Source: Sphagnum magellanicum (lineage: Eukaryota; Streptophyta; Sphagnopsida; Sphagnales; Sphagnaceae). From it: a stretch of DNA of 64,000 nucleotides. Location: contig CM038914.1 of assembly GCA_021904315.1 (NCBI GenBank), forward strand, positions 23,361,065-23,425,064, written 5' to 3'. The notes under the pieces were generated by a model that did no database searches, was not told the DNA's origin, and saw only the letters and a program-made list of their open reading frames with translations. Shown one piece after another: positions 1-12,500 of this stretch; position 1 is the first letter of the stretch, and each line of letters begins with the position of its first letter. The position numbers and the translations under genes were made by a program.

Positions 1-593
1 AAAAAATCTCCAAGTCCGAAGTTAACATAAAAAAACCTCCACAACTTTTTTTAGTGCATTTGTAGATACACTCCCAAATGCAATAGGTTGTAGGGGAAAT
101 TCCCATATGAGTGGGTTTTCCTAAGGGAGGGTCGCACAAAGGTGATAGCTTGAGGGTGTTCCTAACTGATGGAGAACACACGAGTATGGGAACCTCCACA
201 TACGTAAAATAAAAAATAAAAAAATCTCTTCTTTTTCTTTCCTCCATTCTTTCCTTCTTGTTTTAAATTTTTTTCCTTATCTGTCCCTTTCCTTGTGCTT
301 TTGAAGTTTCCTGATCCATCCCATCAAAAAATCTTTCCATGGGAACATAGAAACCTAGAAATATAGGGGGATCTCCCCCACCACATAACTCCCTAAGGAT
401 CTTCTGCTAGGGGAGATTCCTCAAAATACAAAGAGAAATAAAAAGAGAGATTTTTGCTAAATGTGGAAGGTACAGTTTTGAAACTCAGTAGTCTATCTTT
501 GCATATTTGCATGGTTTTCCACATTTTATCAGTTTTTTTCTTTATCAATACAGGGAAGCCCAAAGAAAATTCACCAGTAGTCTTTATGTAGGG

Positions 594-709
594 GAAGGGT
601 CTGAAAATAGACCCTTCGAGATTTGAGATCCCAGCCGGTAGGCTGAGGTGATGGGTCAAAAAATGAGGCCGGGATCTCAAAACCCGAAGGGTCTATTTTC
701 AGACCCTTC
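594..709. repeat. Foldback (hairpin) element
   Basis: Two 43-bp arms, 594-636 and 667-709, are inverted copies of each other with 3 mismatches, separated by a 30-nt loop. Each arm starts GAAGGGTCTGAAAATAGACC and is itself partly palindromic (AAGGGTCT / AGACCCTT). A MITE-like foldback or a small-RNA hairpin precursor are both possible. No target duplication is evident. Confidence 0.75.
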
Positions 710-924
710 TCCTATACATTACATCCCGGTCCCATCCAAAGTTCGTATTGCAATCAAAAAATCAGGAACCCCTCTTTTAGAAGGCACAGTTTTTGCAGCT
801 GCCCTGCCTGGCACTATCCCAAATTGGGTTGGGAGTTTGTGCCAACTTCCGAGGGACGGTCCCCACAGTTCTCAATATAAACGACCTCAGACAAGGCAGA
901 AACTAAGGCATTAAGCATGGGAAC

Positions 925-954
925 GATCTTACACCTATATATAAGGGTAAGATC
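925..954 (+). promoter_or_regulatory. TATA-like box inside a short palindrome
   Basis: GATCTTAC (925-932) and GTAAGATC (947-954) form a perfect 8-bp inverted repeat around a TATATATAAG core at about 936-945. This could be a promoter of an old LTR or transcript reading rightwards. No downstream coding sequence supports it. Confidence 0.2.
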
Positions 955-1103
955 TCTTTCCTCTTGCAAAACAAAGTAAACACTTCACAGGAGCAACAAA
1001 TTAGATGCTTGTGCATGGTTACTTATCTTTGTATCTCAAAGCACCTCCCTGCACGGCAGATCCTTTTTGTCAAATGAAGGGATCCGCCCTCACGCCAGAT
1101 CCC

Positions 1104-1244
1104 TTGGGCTAGGACCCAGAGTTGGAGAAGGCCCCCAGAGCAGGTCTTACCCTCTATCTACATAATGTGAAGGGATTGGGCTAGGACCCTGAGGTTCGAG
1201 AAGGCCCCCAGAGCAGGTCTTACCCCCTATCAACATAATGTGTC
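1104..1244. repeat. Two-copy 72-bp tandem repeat
   Basis: A unit beginning TTGGGCTAGGACCC at 1104 recurs 72 bp later at 1176, with shared text through 'GGCCCCCAGAGCAGGTCTTA' and 'CATAATGTG'. The copies differ at a handful of positions. No function is apparent. Confidence 0.8.
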
Positions 1245-2338
1245 CTTTCAAAGACAAAGGACTTCTCTTCAGTGCTTTACATTTAAAAAATGAGACTGTG
1301 TTCTGTCTCTAAGCCCAGCTGTATGTCCCCTCTCTAAAGACACTAGGAAATTTCTGTGTTCTTCATATATTGGAAATGATAAATGGTTTTGTCTCCAAGA
1401 CCCAGTTACTTTATCCACAAGTACTTGGCATGGCAATGGCACAAATAGATTTGAGAGCTTTCCAGATCACACAGATCGCACAACTAGACTGGACCACTTA
1501 AAACACATAAATACTCAGTGGAGTAACTTAGACAAATGAGTGATCATCGGTGAGTGGTGCATTGGAATCTTGATAACCAAAGCCAGGAACACTAGTCTCC
1601 ATGGCTTTGGAAACACAAATGATTCCCCGCTCCAAAATATGAGTCAAAGAAACACAAGTCAGAATTCTCCCACTTAGTTTTCCCCAACACCAGAGGCACC
1701 TCAAGTAGCACAGAAGCTAGTCCCAAATAAGACCTTTAACACATGCTAAAGAATAGCCAAGGCATTCTGATATGACACCTGTATAACTTTCAGGTGTGGG
1801 AAAAGACAAACCATACTTGTACTTCTGTTGAGGGAAAGGAAACAGCATCACCAAGTAGGAGATTGGGTCTTCCTGGTTTAAAAAAGAATGGGAAAAAATA
1901 TGTTGCAGAGAGGCATAGAACAAAAAAAATATCAAACTCATCTCCACACAAAACAATCTTCATTACATCCACCTTTATGCAATGGCAATGTAAATATGTG
2001 TTACTTAATCAAATCCAACACAAATCAATATTAACTGACATTGAATTCTGTCAAAATAGTAGGCAAGAAACCTATACACAAACTCATTGGCTTGCAGAAG
2101 TGCATTGCAGTGCATAATTTCTTGTGGATTTGAGTACAAGTCAGAACTCACTAGTCCCTCAGAGATAATGACTGCACAGTACGAGCTACCAACTTTGGCC
2201 AGCAGCTATGCTCTGTGGAAACATATTTAGCAATTGACTCCCACTTTTGTTGGTAAATGCCCATCCACATCCAGAGGACTTGTTGTGTACACTTTCTTGT
2301 GAAGGAGTTTGCTCGACCACTCCGAAAATATTTGCAGC

Positions 2339-3146
2339 TCACTCTCCCTTCTTCCGGAAGGAACAGCCTTCAGTAAGCCGAGCCTTCCCGCCTGTGGGCT
2401 GGCACAGTACTGTACTGCAGCTCCCACACAATACGACAGTCTGGGAGTGACTGAACACCGTCGTTCTGCAACCACAGAAAATTGCAATACAGCAGTCTTT
2501 CATGAGAAGATAATTCTTACTACTGCTATCTTTTAGGTAATCAATCACAGCATCCAAAATTTCAAACAACAAAAGAAAACCCCAAAACAGTGCACTAGGG
2601 TTGAAGAAAATAGCCCTCTCTACAGGGCATATTGAAAGTGCCTAAATTTGGCACAAAGACTGCAACTAAAGAGGCTTTTCAATTCTCGCTCCATGTCAAG
2701 AACGAGACTTACATGGTGAAACACCCCTGACACTTGACATCCATGAAAAACGAGTTTGGAGACTGCACAAGTCGTTTGAGCTTGTGCTTTCGCTTCTCCA
2801 ATTCCGAGGGCGGGTGCAACAAATCAATATCGTTGGAAAGCACCTGTACACACCACAAAAACAACAGGGGTTACAAATCTCTCCTTACCGGCTAAATTCA
2901 AAAAAATCTCCCGCATAAACAAATGACACAGGACTCAAGGAACAACGTATTTGAACGTAACACGTGAAAGAAACCTCATTAGATCGCCCGATTCTCGTCT
3001 CGACATCCTTTTAGAAAGACATCAGCAGACAACAGCAAGAAACTCATGCTCAAAGAATCCATATCAGAAAACACCGAGAGATGATGCAAGAGACTGGAAA
3101 ATGTCCGCTTGGAAACCACAAGCGGAGGCATAGGAAGACTTACCAT
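2339..3146 (-). CDS. RPS27: 40S ribosomal protein eS27 (S27), three coding exons
   Basis: Structural zinc-binding protein of the cytosolic small ribosomal subunit. Coding exons on the minus strand are 3146-3144 (only the ATG), 2843-2713 and 2465-2339, joined by GT-AG introns of 300 and 247 nt. The second exon ends ...FT(I), with the Ile codon split by intron 2. The joined frame is 261 nt, 86 residues, the normal family length. Recognisable parts are [20 protein letters not shown] (residues 15-34), the C4 zinc finger (Cys39, Cys42, Cys58, Cys61), and the conserved C-terminal block [20 protein letters not shown]. The start was chosen because ATG is followed directly by donor GTAAGT, and an intron right after the start codon is common in plant ribosomal protein genes. 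No breaks are seen. The gene is probably functional; transcription is not shown here. Confidence 0.95.
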
Positions 3147-3422
3147 GATGACTAACACACTACACCTCGTCCGCTCACTCCAAACGAGGAGAGAACCTGC
3201 TTGCAAGGTAACACGATTCTGAGAAGAATGAGGGAAGCAGAAGCGGAAATGACAGCAACAGCCGTGCACGCCAGTCAGAAAGAACGAAGATCGCAACGGC
3301 TCAAAAGATTCTGCGAAAAGAGATCGAAGCGCTAGCGATGGCCGCCCACTTGAAGCGAAGAACAGGAAGAAGAAGAATCTCAAAGCGGCGCGAACGAGTA
3401 TCTATACCCGCATCACGAGAAT

Positions 3423-3477
3423 TTAGGGTTTCTGCACACCGTCGATCTGAGATCGGAACGGTATCTGTAAACCCTAA
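3423..3477 (-). promoter_or_regulatory. Pair of telo-boxes upstream of RPS27
   Basis: TTAGGGTTT (3423-3431) and AAACCCTAA (3469-3477) lie 277-331 bp upstream of the RPS27 start codon, in a locally GC-richer segment. Telo-boxes (AAACCCTAA) are a known feature of plant ribosomal-protein promoters. The two sites face opposite ways. The role is inferred from family knowledge and position. Confidence 0.6.
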
Positions 3478-3873
3478 TACCGGAAAACTGCCGGAGGATT
3501 ACCCCCCTTTCTACAGCGCAATAGACACTTCGCAGCTGTCGGTAGCCCTAATTCTAGATCCGCTCGCGCGGCACCTACCTCTTTCCAGGTTGGAAACGAC
3601 ACTTAAACAGCCGTTTCCGAACATCGTCCGTGACAGAAGAGAGCATTCTGACCATGGTCTTCCAAAATTCCTTTTTTGAACATCAGAGGAACACGAAAGC
3701 TTCACTTGACTGCGTCTCTTTCTCTCTCTCTCGTTCACTCCAACTGACTCTGAGTCTTCCAGAGGTCGGCGGCTCCAAAAGGACCGTAGGCGGCTGTCCT
3801 TTCGGACTCGCAATGAGCTTCTGCGCGACCCCTTAATGGCCCCCCCCAGTTACACTGACACCTGATGAAGATA

Positions 3874-4089
3874 TTCTCAAGCGCACTTGCTCTGCCAAGC
3901 TTCAGTCTCAAAGTTTCCTTTGGAGACTCTGTTTGGGTTTTGTTGTTCTCAAGCGCACTTGCTTTGCCAAGCTTCAGTCTCAAAGTTTCCTTTGGAGATT
4001 CTGTTTGGGTTTTGTTGTTCTCAAGCGCACTTGCTTTGCCAAGCTTCAGTCTCAAAGTTTCCTTTGGCGACCCTGTTTGGGTTTTGTTG
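3874..4089. repeat. Three-copy 72-bp tandem repeat
   Basis: Units start at 3874, 3946 and 4018 (each TTCTCAAGCGCACTTGC...) and end with a GTTTGGGTTTTGTTG motif. Copies differ at only a few bases. Because 72 is a multiple of 3, several frames on both strands stay open through the array. These frames have no recognisable protein content, so I do not call a gene. The array lies in the 5' flank of RPS27, about 730 bp from its start codon. Confidence 0.9.
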
Positions 4090-5741
4090 GTCTTGCCAAT
4101 TTTTTTGTTTTTCTCTCATCAGGTATCATGAGAAAAATATATATTTAATTAAAAAATGCAAGTCTTTACAACTCAGTAAAGCCCTATTATGCATGCTTTA
4201 CTGAAATTACACATATTTAAATCAACTTTACTTAGTAATATTGAACATAATAGTACTTCAGATTACCTCATTTATTTTAAACATAACAATTTGTGTTGTT
4301 TAACATAAGAATAAAATGCAGTTACACCTCTTGCTCTAAATGAAATACAATGAGATGCAAAAAGAATGGATTAGATGTTTGAAAAATAAGTGGAAAATCA
4401 AATTATTTGCCTCCCTTTATCCAACTTGTTCAAGGTGCTTATCCTTTGAAGCTAGTTCTAAGTTGTTGGGCATTTTACATAGATGTGCTTGAATATTGCT
4501 TATTTCCCACCTTAAGGTCCAAGCTACTTACACATTGTTTAAATGTTTATAGACGCAAGTAAATGTGAAGTACTTGCCTAAAGACATTGCCAAAAAATAG
4601 GGCATTTGGAATACCATGCAAAAAACTTCATGTGAAGAATAAGGAAGATACTAATCAAAGTTAAATCGTAATCAATAGAAGATTCAAGACTTTTGAGAAA
4701 TTACAAAGATGTATTTAACAAGTAAAAATTATTTCTCGGTAATTTCTTAATGGTTATGCCAAAAGTAAAGTAAATTGATGAATTTAATAAGCTACTAAGG
4801 CATTCATTGTAAAATGATATATTGTGCACAAGCCATGTGCCATATTTTCCTCCTCTTAGACCATGTTCACCTCACAACAATAAACATCCCTTGATATTAA
4901 AATTTGCATCAAGAAAGTGAAAAACATCCTACTATGTATTAAATTTGATAAAAATGTAAAGACCATGAAGAACATCCTTAAAAACATTTTCCTACTATGA
5001 TTTTCATCATGATAATGATTGGTCTATATGTAAAGATTTAAATGATTTTTTATTGTTTAAAGTGATTTTTAAAATGTTAATGGGTGGGGACATTAAACAT
5101 TAAACATTGTGTTTTTTCTTCTTTCATAAGGGTGTAATTTATAATTTTGGGGTGGAAATGTTTTCAAGGAATCACATAGCTCAATTAATTGAATGTCATA
5201 ACAATTTTCCTTCAAAGTACAATACCACCAAGGTCATTGTAATGGCAATTAAAAGCTTGAATATCACATGTTGACACCTATAATAAACAAAAGTTTAATT
5301 TTTGATAAAACTTCAAATTGCAATTAAGAAATTTCGAAATTTCCTTTTGTAATTTTACTTTTACTTGTTTCAGAAATCTTTCACATTGAAAACATTGAAA
5401 AGATTATTGTTGTGGTTTTTCCCAATGTTGTCTAGTTCTTGTTTTTATAAGGAACATCTAATCTTAGATTCAATTTTTTTCTATAAAAAGAACCTTCAAT
5501 TTTGGTTCAAGGAATTGTTTTTGTTTGCTATAACCTTTTGTCTAGTTGCAAACCTAGTTCTTCACATGTTAGGACTCTAATTCCCTAGTTTTTTAAAAAA
5601 AATGCATAAGCAACTCTAGTAATTCCAAATCCAATTTGGCTCCACCTATCTACACATAGCCCAAAACTTCTTTAAAAAATCACTAACCCTCCACAGCCAA
5701 TAAAAATGATAACATATATCAACTACATATTTAAACCAAAA

Positions 5742-5835
5742 GGGGAGGGTGGGGGGTTGGGGGGAACTTGCATACTGGAGCCATGTTCTAAAAGTAACAA
5801 CTACATACCCATTTCAGACCCCCCACCCCACCCCA
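5742..5835. repeat. G-rich run facing a C-rich run
   Basis: At 5742-5764 the plus strand carries four G-runs (GGGG, GGG, GGGGGG, GGGGGG) separated by 1-2 bases, matching the usual G-quadruplex pattern. At 5819-5835 it carries CCCCCCACCCCACCCC, a potential partner in a hairpin. No gene is near. Confidence 0.6.
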
Positions 5836-6515
5836 TTGCCAAATCTAATATTAAAAATGTACACTTGAATTATTTTTCACATTAACAACATTTCTAATGC
5901 CAATTGAAAAATCAAACCAAATATTTTGAAGAAAATGAATAATTGAACCTTGGATAAAATTCATTCGGGGGCCAATTTTGATTTTGAGTTATAGTTGAAA
6001 GCAAATTCTTAGTTTTGGGTCTGGTTCTAACACTAGTTCCAAAATCAATACTTCAATTTTGTTTGAAAATTGTCAATCAATAGTTAGTGTACCTAAGACC
6101 CAAAACCATTGATTCTCACATGCTCAAATAGATGCCTAGACAACATTGGCTCTTTCCATTGAGTAAAATGGATTTCATATAAACATATTTTTATTAGTAT
6201 TGATGTCATGTTTCTTTATGAACCTTTCAAAAACTAACCAACTAAAAAATGTTACCTTAAAATTGTTAAAAATGGCTCAATATTTGTTGTACAAATTGTC
6301 AAAATTATATTGAATTTTTTTAAAGAAGATTATTGATCTTCCCCAAAATTAGATCAAAAATACACTATCAAAAACATATTTCTTGAACATTAGAATACAA
6401 CATTCCAAAATGGATTTGTTGACTTCATCCCTTATGTGATAGAAACTGTCATTTTTTGTGTTCAACAATGACCCATAGTACGGGAACATTGGGAACATGG
6501 TTTCATTGTCAATAA

Positions 6516-6598
6516 TGTGTTTTGTAAAGAATGGTGCACTAAAGAATATGGGATAAAAATGTGTTTTAAAGAATGGTGCATTAAAAAATATGGGATAA
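6516..6598. repeat. Two-copy ~44-bp tandem repeat
   Basis: A unit starting TGTGTTTT and containing AAAGAATGGTGCA and AATATGGGATAA occurs at 6516 and again at 6560, with a few substitutions and small gaps. Confidence 0.75.
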
Positions 6599-9500
6599 GA
6601 TCTCATGATGCTATTACTTATTACTGGTGAAAAGTGAGAATACATAAGGAGCTTATAAGCAACAATTGAAGAGTTCTTCCACAAATAAAGACTAAATTAT
6701 GTCATTGTTGTTGTGGCAAATATGGGGAGCATAAGTGAGCAAGCTCTTATAATGTTTTGCGTTCTTTTGCATTTACCCTAAGTTCGGCCCCCATGCACAT
6801 TATTGAGGACTCAATTTTCATAGGTTGATTGGAACCCACTAATGAATGGATTGTTGTGGTCAAGCAATGAAGTTATGCATGGTAAGAGGAGATTAAGAAG
6901 ATCATGAATGACGGTCTATGTCAAAGATGGATAGAAGTAGATTAATGTGTGCCATTAGATGCAAGTAGATGACCATGAGAGGCAAAGTGAGCATTTTTGC
7001 ACTTTTTGGTGGATAAATTGTAACATTTTGTGTTCCAAAGGTATTCACAACTTACAAATTTGATGATTCCACATGTCCCAAATATGAAAGGATGCTAAAA
7101 ATCTTTGCAATGGATAATGATGCATGGATTTGAACCTCATTAAAAATAGCAATCTTCTAGTGCGTGATTGTAGACCCAACTTTCTTATCCCCCTCTTTAA
7201 AGAAATTGTTATTAGATCTACCTACTAGTTTATATCACCTTCTTATTTGTAACATCTAGTTATATAGTTTTCAACTCTCATTATCAAGTTATAATCTCAC
7301 TAATTGGAAATGATAGAATTTTCAACTTTCAAATTTTTTTGGTTATTTAACATTCAAGTTTCACCTCATTTACCAATTTTCAAGTTTTAGTTGATCTAGT
7401 TATGAACATACATCTTTGATTAATTTTTTGAAATTTTCATATAAAACCATTTTTCCTACATTGCATAGAGATTAATCAAATGTGTTCCATTTGAAAAAGT
7501 TGTTAGTGACAACTTAAAGTCACATTTTCATATTCAATAAAATTTTCAAATAATTTTTTCATATTCAATATATTTGAGCTTTGCAATGCTACGCGTTACT
7601 AGTGAGAATCAACTATTTTAATTTTTACTTATGTTTTCATATATTTATGTCAATGTCAAATTTAATTTAAATTATATACATTTCATGGACATGAAAAGAC
7701 ATATGTTTATATGTTTATATATATATTGGTGGATAGGAGAAAGGTGGGAAATAATTATTATGAAAGTTAATAGGAAAAAGAAATAGCTATAAAGAAAGAA
7801 GTTATGAAATATTTATGAAGTAGTTAGGCTTGAAAATGAGGTAGTTATTTTTTAATTGTCTTTGGAATGGTCTAGGGATTACCATACGACTGGAATGGTC
7901 ATGTAGAAGTGACATATGAAATGTTTTGCAAAGAACCCCATATAGATTTCTTCCAACATCACTGGAATTAATTACAAATAACTTTCATAGCCTTTAAGAC
8001 TTTCAATCATTGTGATGGAAGAAATTCCACAAAAACATACAAGATTCCATTGGAACAAGAAACTTGATGATGAAATATTTCAATGTGTTTTTGACTCACC
8101 AAACTTATCCATGAAAAAAACTTGCCAACATGTTCATATCGTCATGATTATTTGAATTTGTTAATGTCATAAAAAGTCAAACACATTAAACTAACCCATT
8201 AAAAAATAATTAAAATTTGATACAATTCAATTTTAACATTCTACTAGTGTGGCATGTGCCGTTGGCCCAAGTGTTACCATGTCCTCAACTGATTTTTCCT
8301 TCCAAAACCTGGTTTTTTGGAATTTATTCGAATTTTCAACACTAGAAATCACTTAAAAAATCAATATCTCCCACATTCTAAATCTAAATCTTACCAAATA
8401 AATTCCATTAAATCCTACTCATCAAAATCTTTCCAACAACACCAAAACCACATTCCAATTCCTCCAAAAATTTCAGCTACGATTCAGCTACCAAGCCCAT
8501 ACACCCATTGAAATTTTATTACAATCCCATATACATTTGTCTTTCAATGAAAAAACTCACATATGTGTAAACAATTATACAAATTGTATAATTGTGAAAA
8601 CAGAAACCAAACTTATATAACATGAAATATCTTGCTCAAAAAAATCAAATCTAAGTTTAAATTATTTTTAACAAGACAAACTCCAACTATGAAATCCCAT
8701 TAGTTCAAGAAGTTTATTTACATTGTATAATGAATTATTATTACATTGATGTTTTTAAGATGAATGTTTTGGACATTCCCATTTATGTTTGTTTTTGTTG
8801 TGCGAGATGGTTTTTCATGAAACAAATGACCAAAATATCAAATGAATTATTGAATCAAATACATATTTCCACAATGATTGAATTATAATCATAGTATGAA
8901 AATCTCCATATTTGTAGTAATTATGTATAGGTATAAGCATCCTTGGGTGGACCCATTAGGAATGTCATCTTTTCCTTTTACTAGCCCTATTGAACTGTAA
9001 AAGAATAAGAAACATTTACATGAAACTTTTCATTCAAATTTTTTTGATTGCACCAATTAGGTTGTATAAAATTTTTATATTTAATGTGATTAAAAAAAAA
9101 AGTCTTTTGATGTTCCTAATCATTTCATTTAAATTTTTTTTTAGGAAAATAATTTGTTTACCATCATTCATCAACTTGGTCCATCAACAATCTTTGTGAC
9201 ATTTACTAATGCAAAATGATTATGGGATTCATTAATTGAAGTAATTTAAAAATTGAATGTGAAGCACCTCAATCTGTTAAACAAAGTTGAAGTTTTGGAA
9301 AGTGTAGAGATAGCCATATTAATTTGAAGTGACCATGTTACATGTGCTAGGTACTAGCTATGACCATTGAACATTCGCTTTTATAGATTTGATAAAGAAA
9401 AAAATTAGTATTTTTCAAAAATTATTGATTTTTTTTTTGTTATTGATTCCAACATTATGAAAGTGAACATGATTATGGGCTATTATAGATTTTAAATGCT

Positions 9501-12500
9501 TCAATATAAAAATAAGCACAAATGAAAATATTGAATCATTTGTTGACAAATACATTACATGTTTTGGATGTACCAAAACATTTTTATTTAAATATAGCAA
9601 GCCCAATGTCATTGACATTCACCTATATGCAATAAAAGAGGGCATTTGGTGTGAAAATTTCACTATCCTTTGCCACCTTGCAAAAAATTAAAATCCTTGA
9701 GCCACTACAAAACACCAAATTCATTGGTTTCCAACAATAAATTCTTAACAACAAAAGTAAACAATTTTTTTCTTTATCAAGTGAAATGGGAACTAGGTAA
9801 GACATTTCATTTGATGAATATCTTAATTTAGTTCACATTGATGAACAAACTTACATTGCGGTTTTACATAGTTAATTAACAAAACCATAAAACTTTTTTA
9901 CAACAAGTACAAAAATTTATTTTTACTAATTCTTTCAACAAAATGACCAACCATATATGGCAAGTGCAAACATTGGTATTTAATTTATACTTGATCCATA
10001 TATAACTACTACATATTGCATTTCATACATGACTAAATAGACAAAAACATAACTTTATAATTGAATTTTATAATTATTTAAGTCAACAATACCAAAAAGA
10101 TAAATGTTCATATCATGATTCAAAAATAAGGAAATACCTTCTTTAACATGTAATAAATGTTGGCTCAATTAATAGTTTATTATATCTTTGTTATTGTATC
10201 ACTCATCACGAACATTCAAATTCATTAACATTTATCCTTACCAAAGTAAGGCCTTTATATTGAAACCACAATTTGAACTAGTGGAATTAGATCTAAAATT
10301 CAAAAATGTCATGTGCGAGTTTCTGATCGAACATGTGCAAGTATCTAGAAAGACCCATTGAATTAAAAAAAATAAAAATTATTGAGTTTGTAGCAAAATT
10401 CAATGTAAAAAACCAAAGACTCAACATATGCTATAAAATTAAAATAAAGTATGTCCATTAGAACAAATTTAAAGAGCCAAAAAAATTGGTCCAAAAAACA
10501 ATTATTGCATTATTTGCCATGTTGACATTCTAAGCATTTGCAATTAAGAAATCATGAAATTTAGTATGTAGCGTGTACATAAAAACTCAAAAAGAAAATT
10601 TTAAATTTGTAACATTTTCAATTTTCAAATGATTTTAAATTACTCATTGAATCAAGATGATGTTTGGACAAATCTCAAAAATAACAAATATTGATCAAAT
10701 ACATCAAAATTTGATGACAATGTTTTATTTCTTATTGTGACAAATTGTTTTCATAATGAAAAATATGATTTAATAATTAATATCTACGTGAGGCCCAACA
10801 TCACTCTTACATCTTTGGCCAACAATAAAGATAACCCACATTATACATTTCATTCACATGATCAACTTATGGATGAACAGTCATTTGAATCCTTAATGCA
10901 ACAACAATACGATGAACAAAAAGCCATATATGATGACATCATAAATTGCAAACAAAATTTTCCACATGAACCTTTATAACTTTTTCTTATCCGAATAGCA
11001 AAAACATGAAAACCATTGACTTTGAAGGTGATAGTCCAAGGTTTATTTAGAATTTACTATTAAAAATTAAATTTTGATCCACTTAAAATTAAAGACTAAA
11101 TACTTATGACTTTCATAGGTAAAGTTGCTTTCAATATAGGTGGATTAACCATACATTTTACTTTGAATATGGGTGTTGGCATGGTAGGGTGGACCAATTT
11201 TTACATCATAAGGGTACTTTTTCTATAGTGGGTGTGATTGCAAATGTTATGTCTTATTACATGTGTTGGGTTTGGTTAATAAGGATTCATTTTCAAATAA
11301 TAGAGTTTAATATTTAAATATTGGCGCAATTTTTTTTAATGCAAAAAACATAAAATCCCAAGAGCTATGGACTTTTGAAATTGAAAAACTAGGGTGTAAC
11401 ACCAACTACAATTAGGCTAATGGATTTTAATTTGGTTCAATGATGGATCTAGAATTTTTTTTAAGGAATTGGTTTCAAAATGGAAGTGTATTAATAAAAA
11501 TAATGCAAAAGAGTTTTACATCATATGAATTGAAAGTATTACCCTATGGACTTTTGAATGTTGAAAAAACACATGTTATTTCTAAAAGTGTATAACATAT
11601 GTAAAAAAAATGTTTTGAATTGAAATTTTGTAGATTTATATAAATCATTAATGTTTACAATGCACAAATCACATATGGAAAAAAAATGCTAGGAATGGAT
11701 AGATTTCATCTTGTTATCATCTTGTGTCAACACTATGCACATTGTAAAGCTTACAATTTGGACTTTGGGCCAAATTTTTTTTTTGTCGGGTTTGGGTCCA
11801 CCCAACCATGCTAAGCCCCATATATCAATTAATTTATCACTTTCAAATCTTGGAAAATGATTTTTTGAATTATTAAACAATTTAATGTAAGTCATAATGA
11901 ACAAATACCTTGTGGTCATTGATGAAATTTCACTAGTTGGAGCAAGAATGTTAAATTCTATTGATCAAACACTTTAAACAATCAAACACATTCACAATAA
12001 ACCTTTTGCAAACCTTGGCACCATCTTGATTGGAGATTTTTTACCAAGTTATTCTAATACAAGACATTTGGGTTTTTTAAAAATCAAAACATAATCTCAA
12101 TGCAATATAACAATTAACCTTTGGCAAGAACATGTCAAGTGCTATGAACTAAACATTGTTTCATGACAAAATGATGGTCAATTTATATAAATCCTTAATA
12201 GATTTTGAATAGCCTCTCAAAATAACCATGATATTGACACAATAAACATTTTATCTTCATGCCCCGTTTTGATTATGCAACCATACCTTATTATGTACAA
12301 ACAAAGCTACAAATCATCACAATTATGTAATATTAAATAAAATGGTAGGTCCCATATATACACTTCAAACTATTGATATACATTATTGTTCATTACACAT
12401 AATTGATGCAAACAAGATTGTAAGGTTGCATACAAAATTGTGTTAAAACAAACATGTTAGTATATCTATGTGTGGGTGATTACTTGACATATGATGGGTT

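Larger units (their letters stand above)
1..2338. other. Intergenic region and probable RPS27 3' flank
   Basis: No protein-coding gene is recognised here. The right-hand part presumably includes the 3' UTR of the minus-strand RPS27 gene, whose stop codon is at 2339-2341. The stretch holds a foldback element (594-709), a TATA-like palindrome (925-954) and a 72-bp tandem repeat (1104-1244), each listed separately. The open frames here are short, overlap on both strands and resemble nothing I know. Confidence 0.6.
4090..10914. other. AT-rich gene-free region
   Basis: About 6.8 kb with no recognisable gene or RNA. The open frames are short and low-complexity. Small features are a G-rich/C-rich pair near 5742-5835 and a two-copy ~44-bp tandem repeat at 6516-6598. 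An unrecognised 80-codon frame at 10737-10979 (+) spans the left breakpoint of the large duplication; only its last ~21 codons have a counterpart in the second unit, and there the stop codon is lost. I do not regard it as a supported gene. Confidence 0.6.

Noticed and set aside
2979..3383. 134-codon minus-strand frame and 113-codon plus-strand frame (3338-3679) near RPS27
   Set aside because: They fall in intron 1, the leader and the promoter of RPS27, and their translations resemble nothing. The GC-richer promoter explains the open frames.
3865..4204. Three overlapping plus-strand frames and a minus-strand frame through the 72-bp repeat
   Set aside because: A repeat whose unit is a multiple of 3 keeps several frames open at once. 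There is no family resemblance, splice context or composition supporting one of them.
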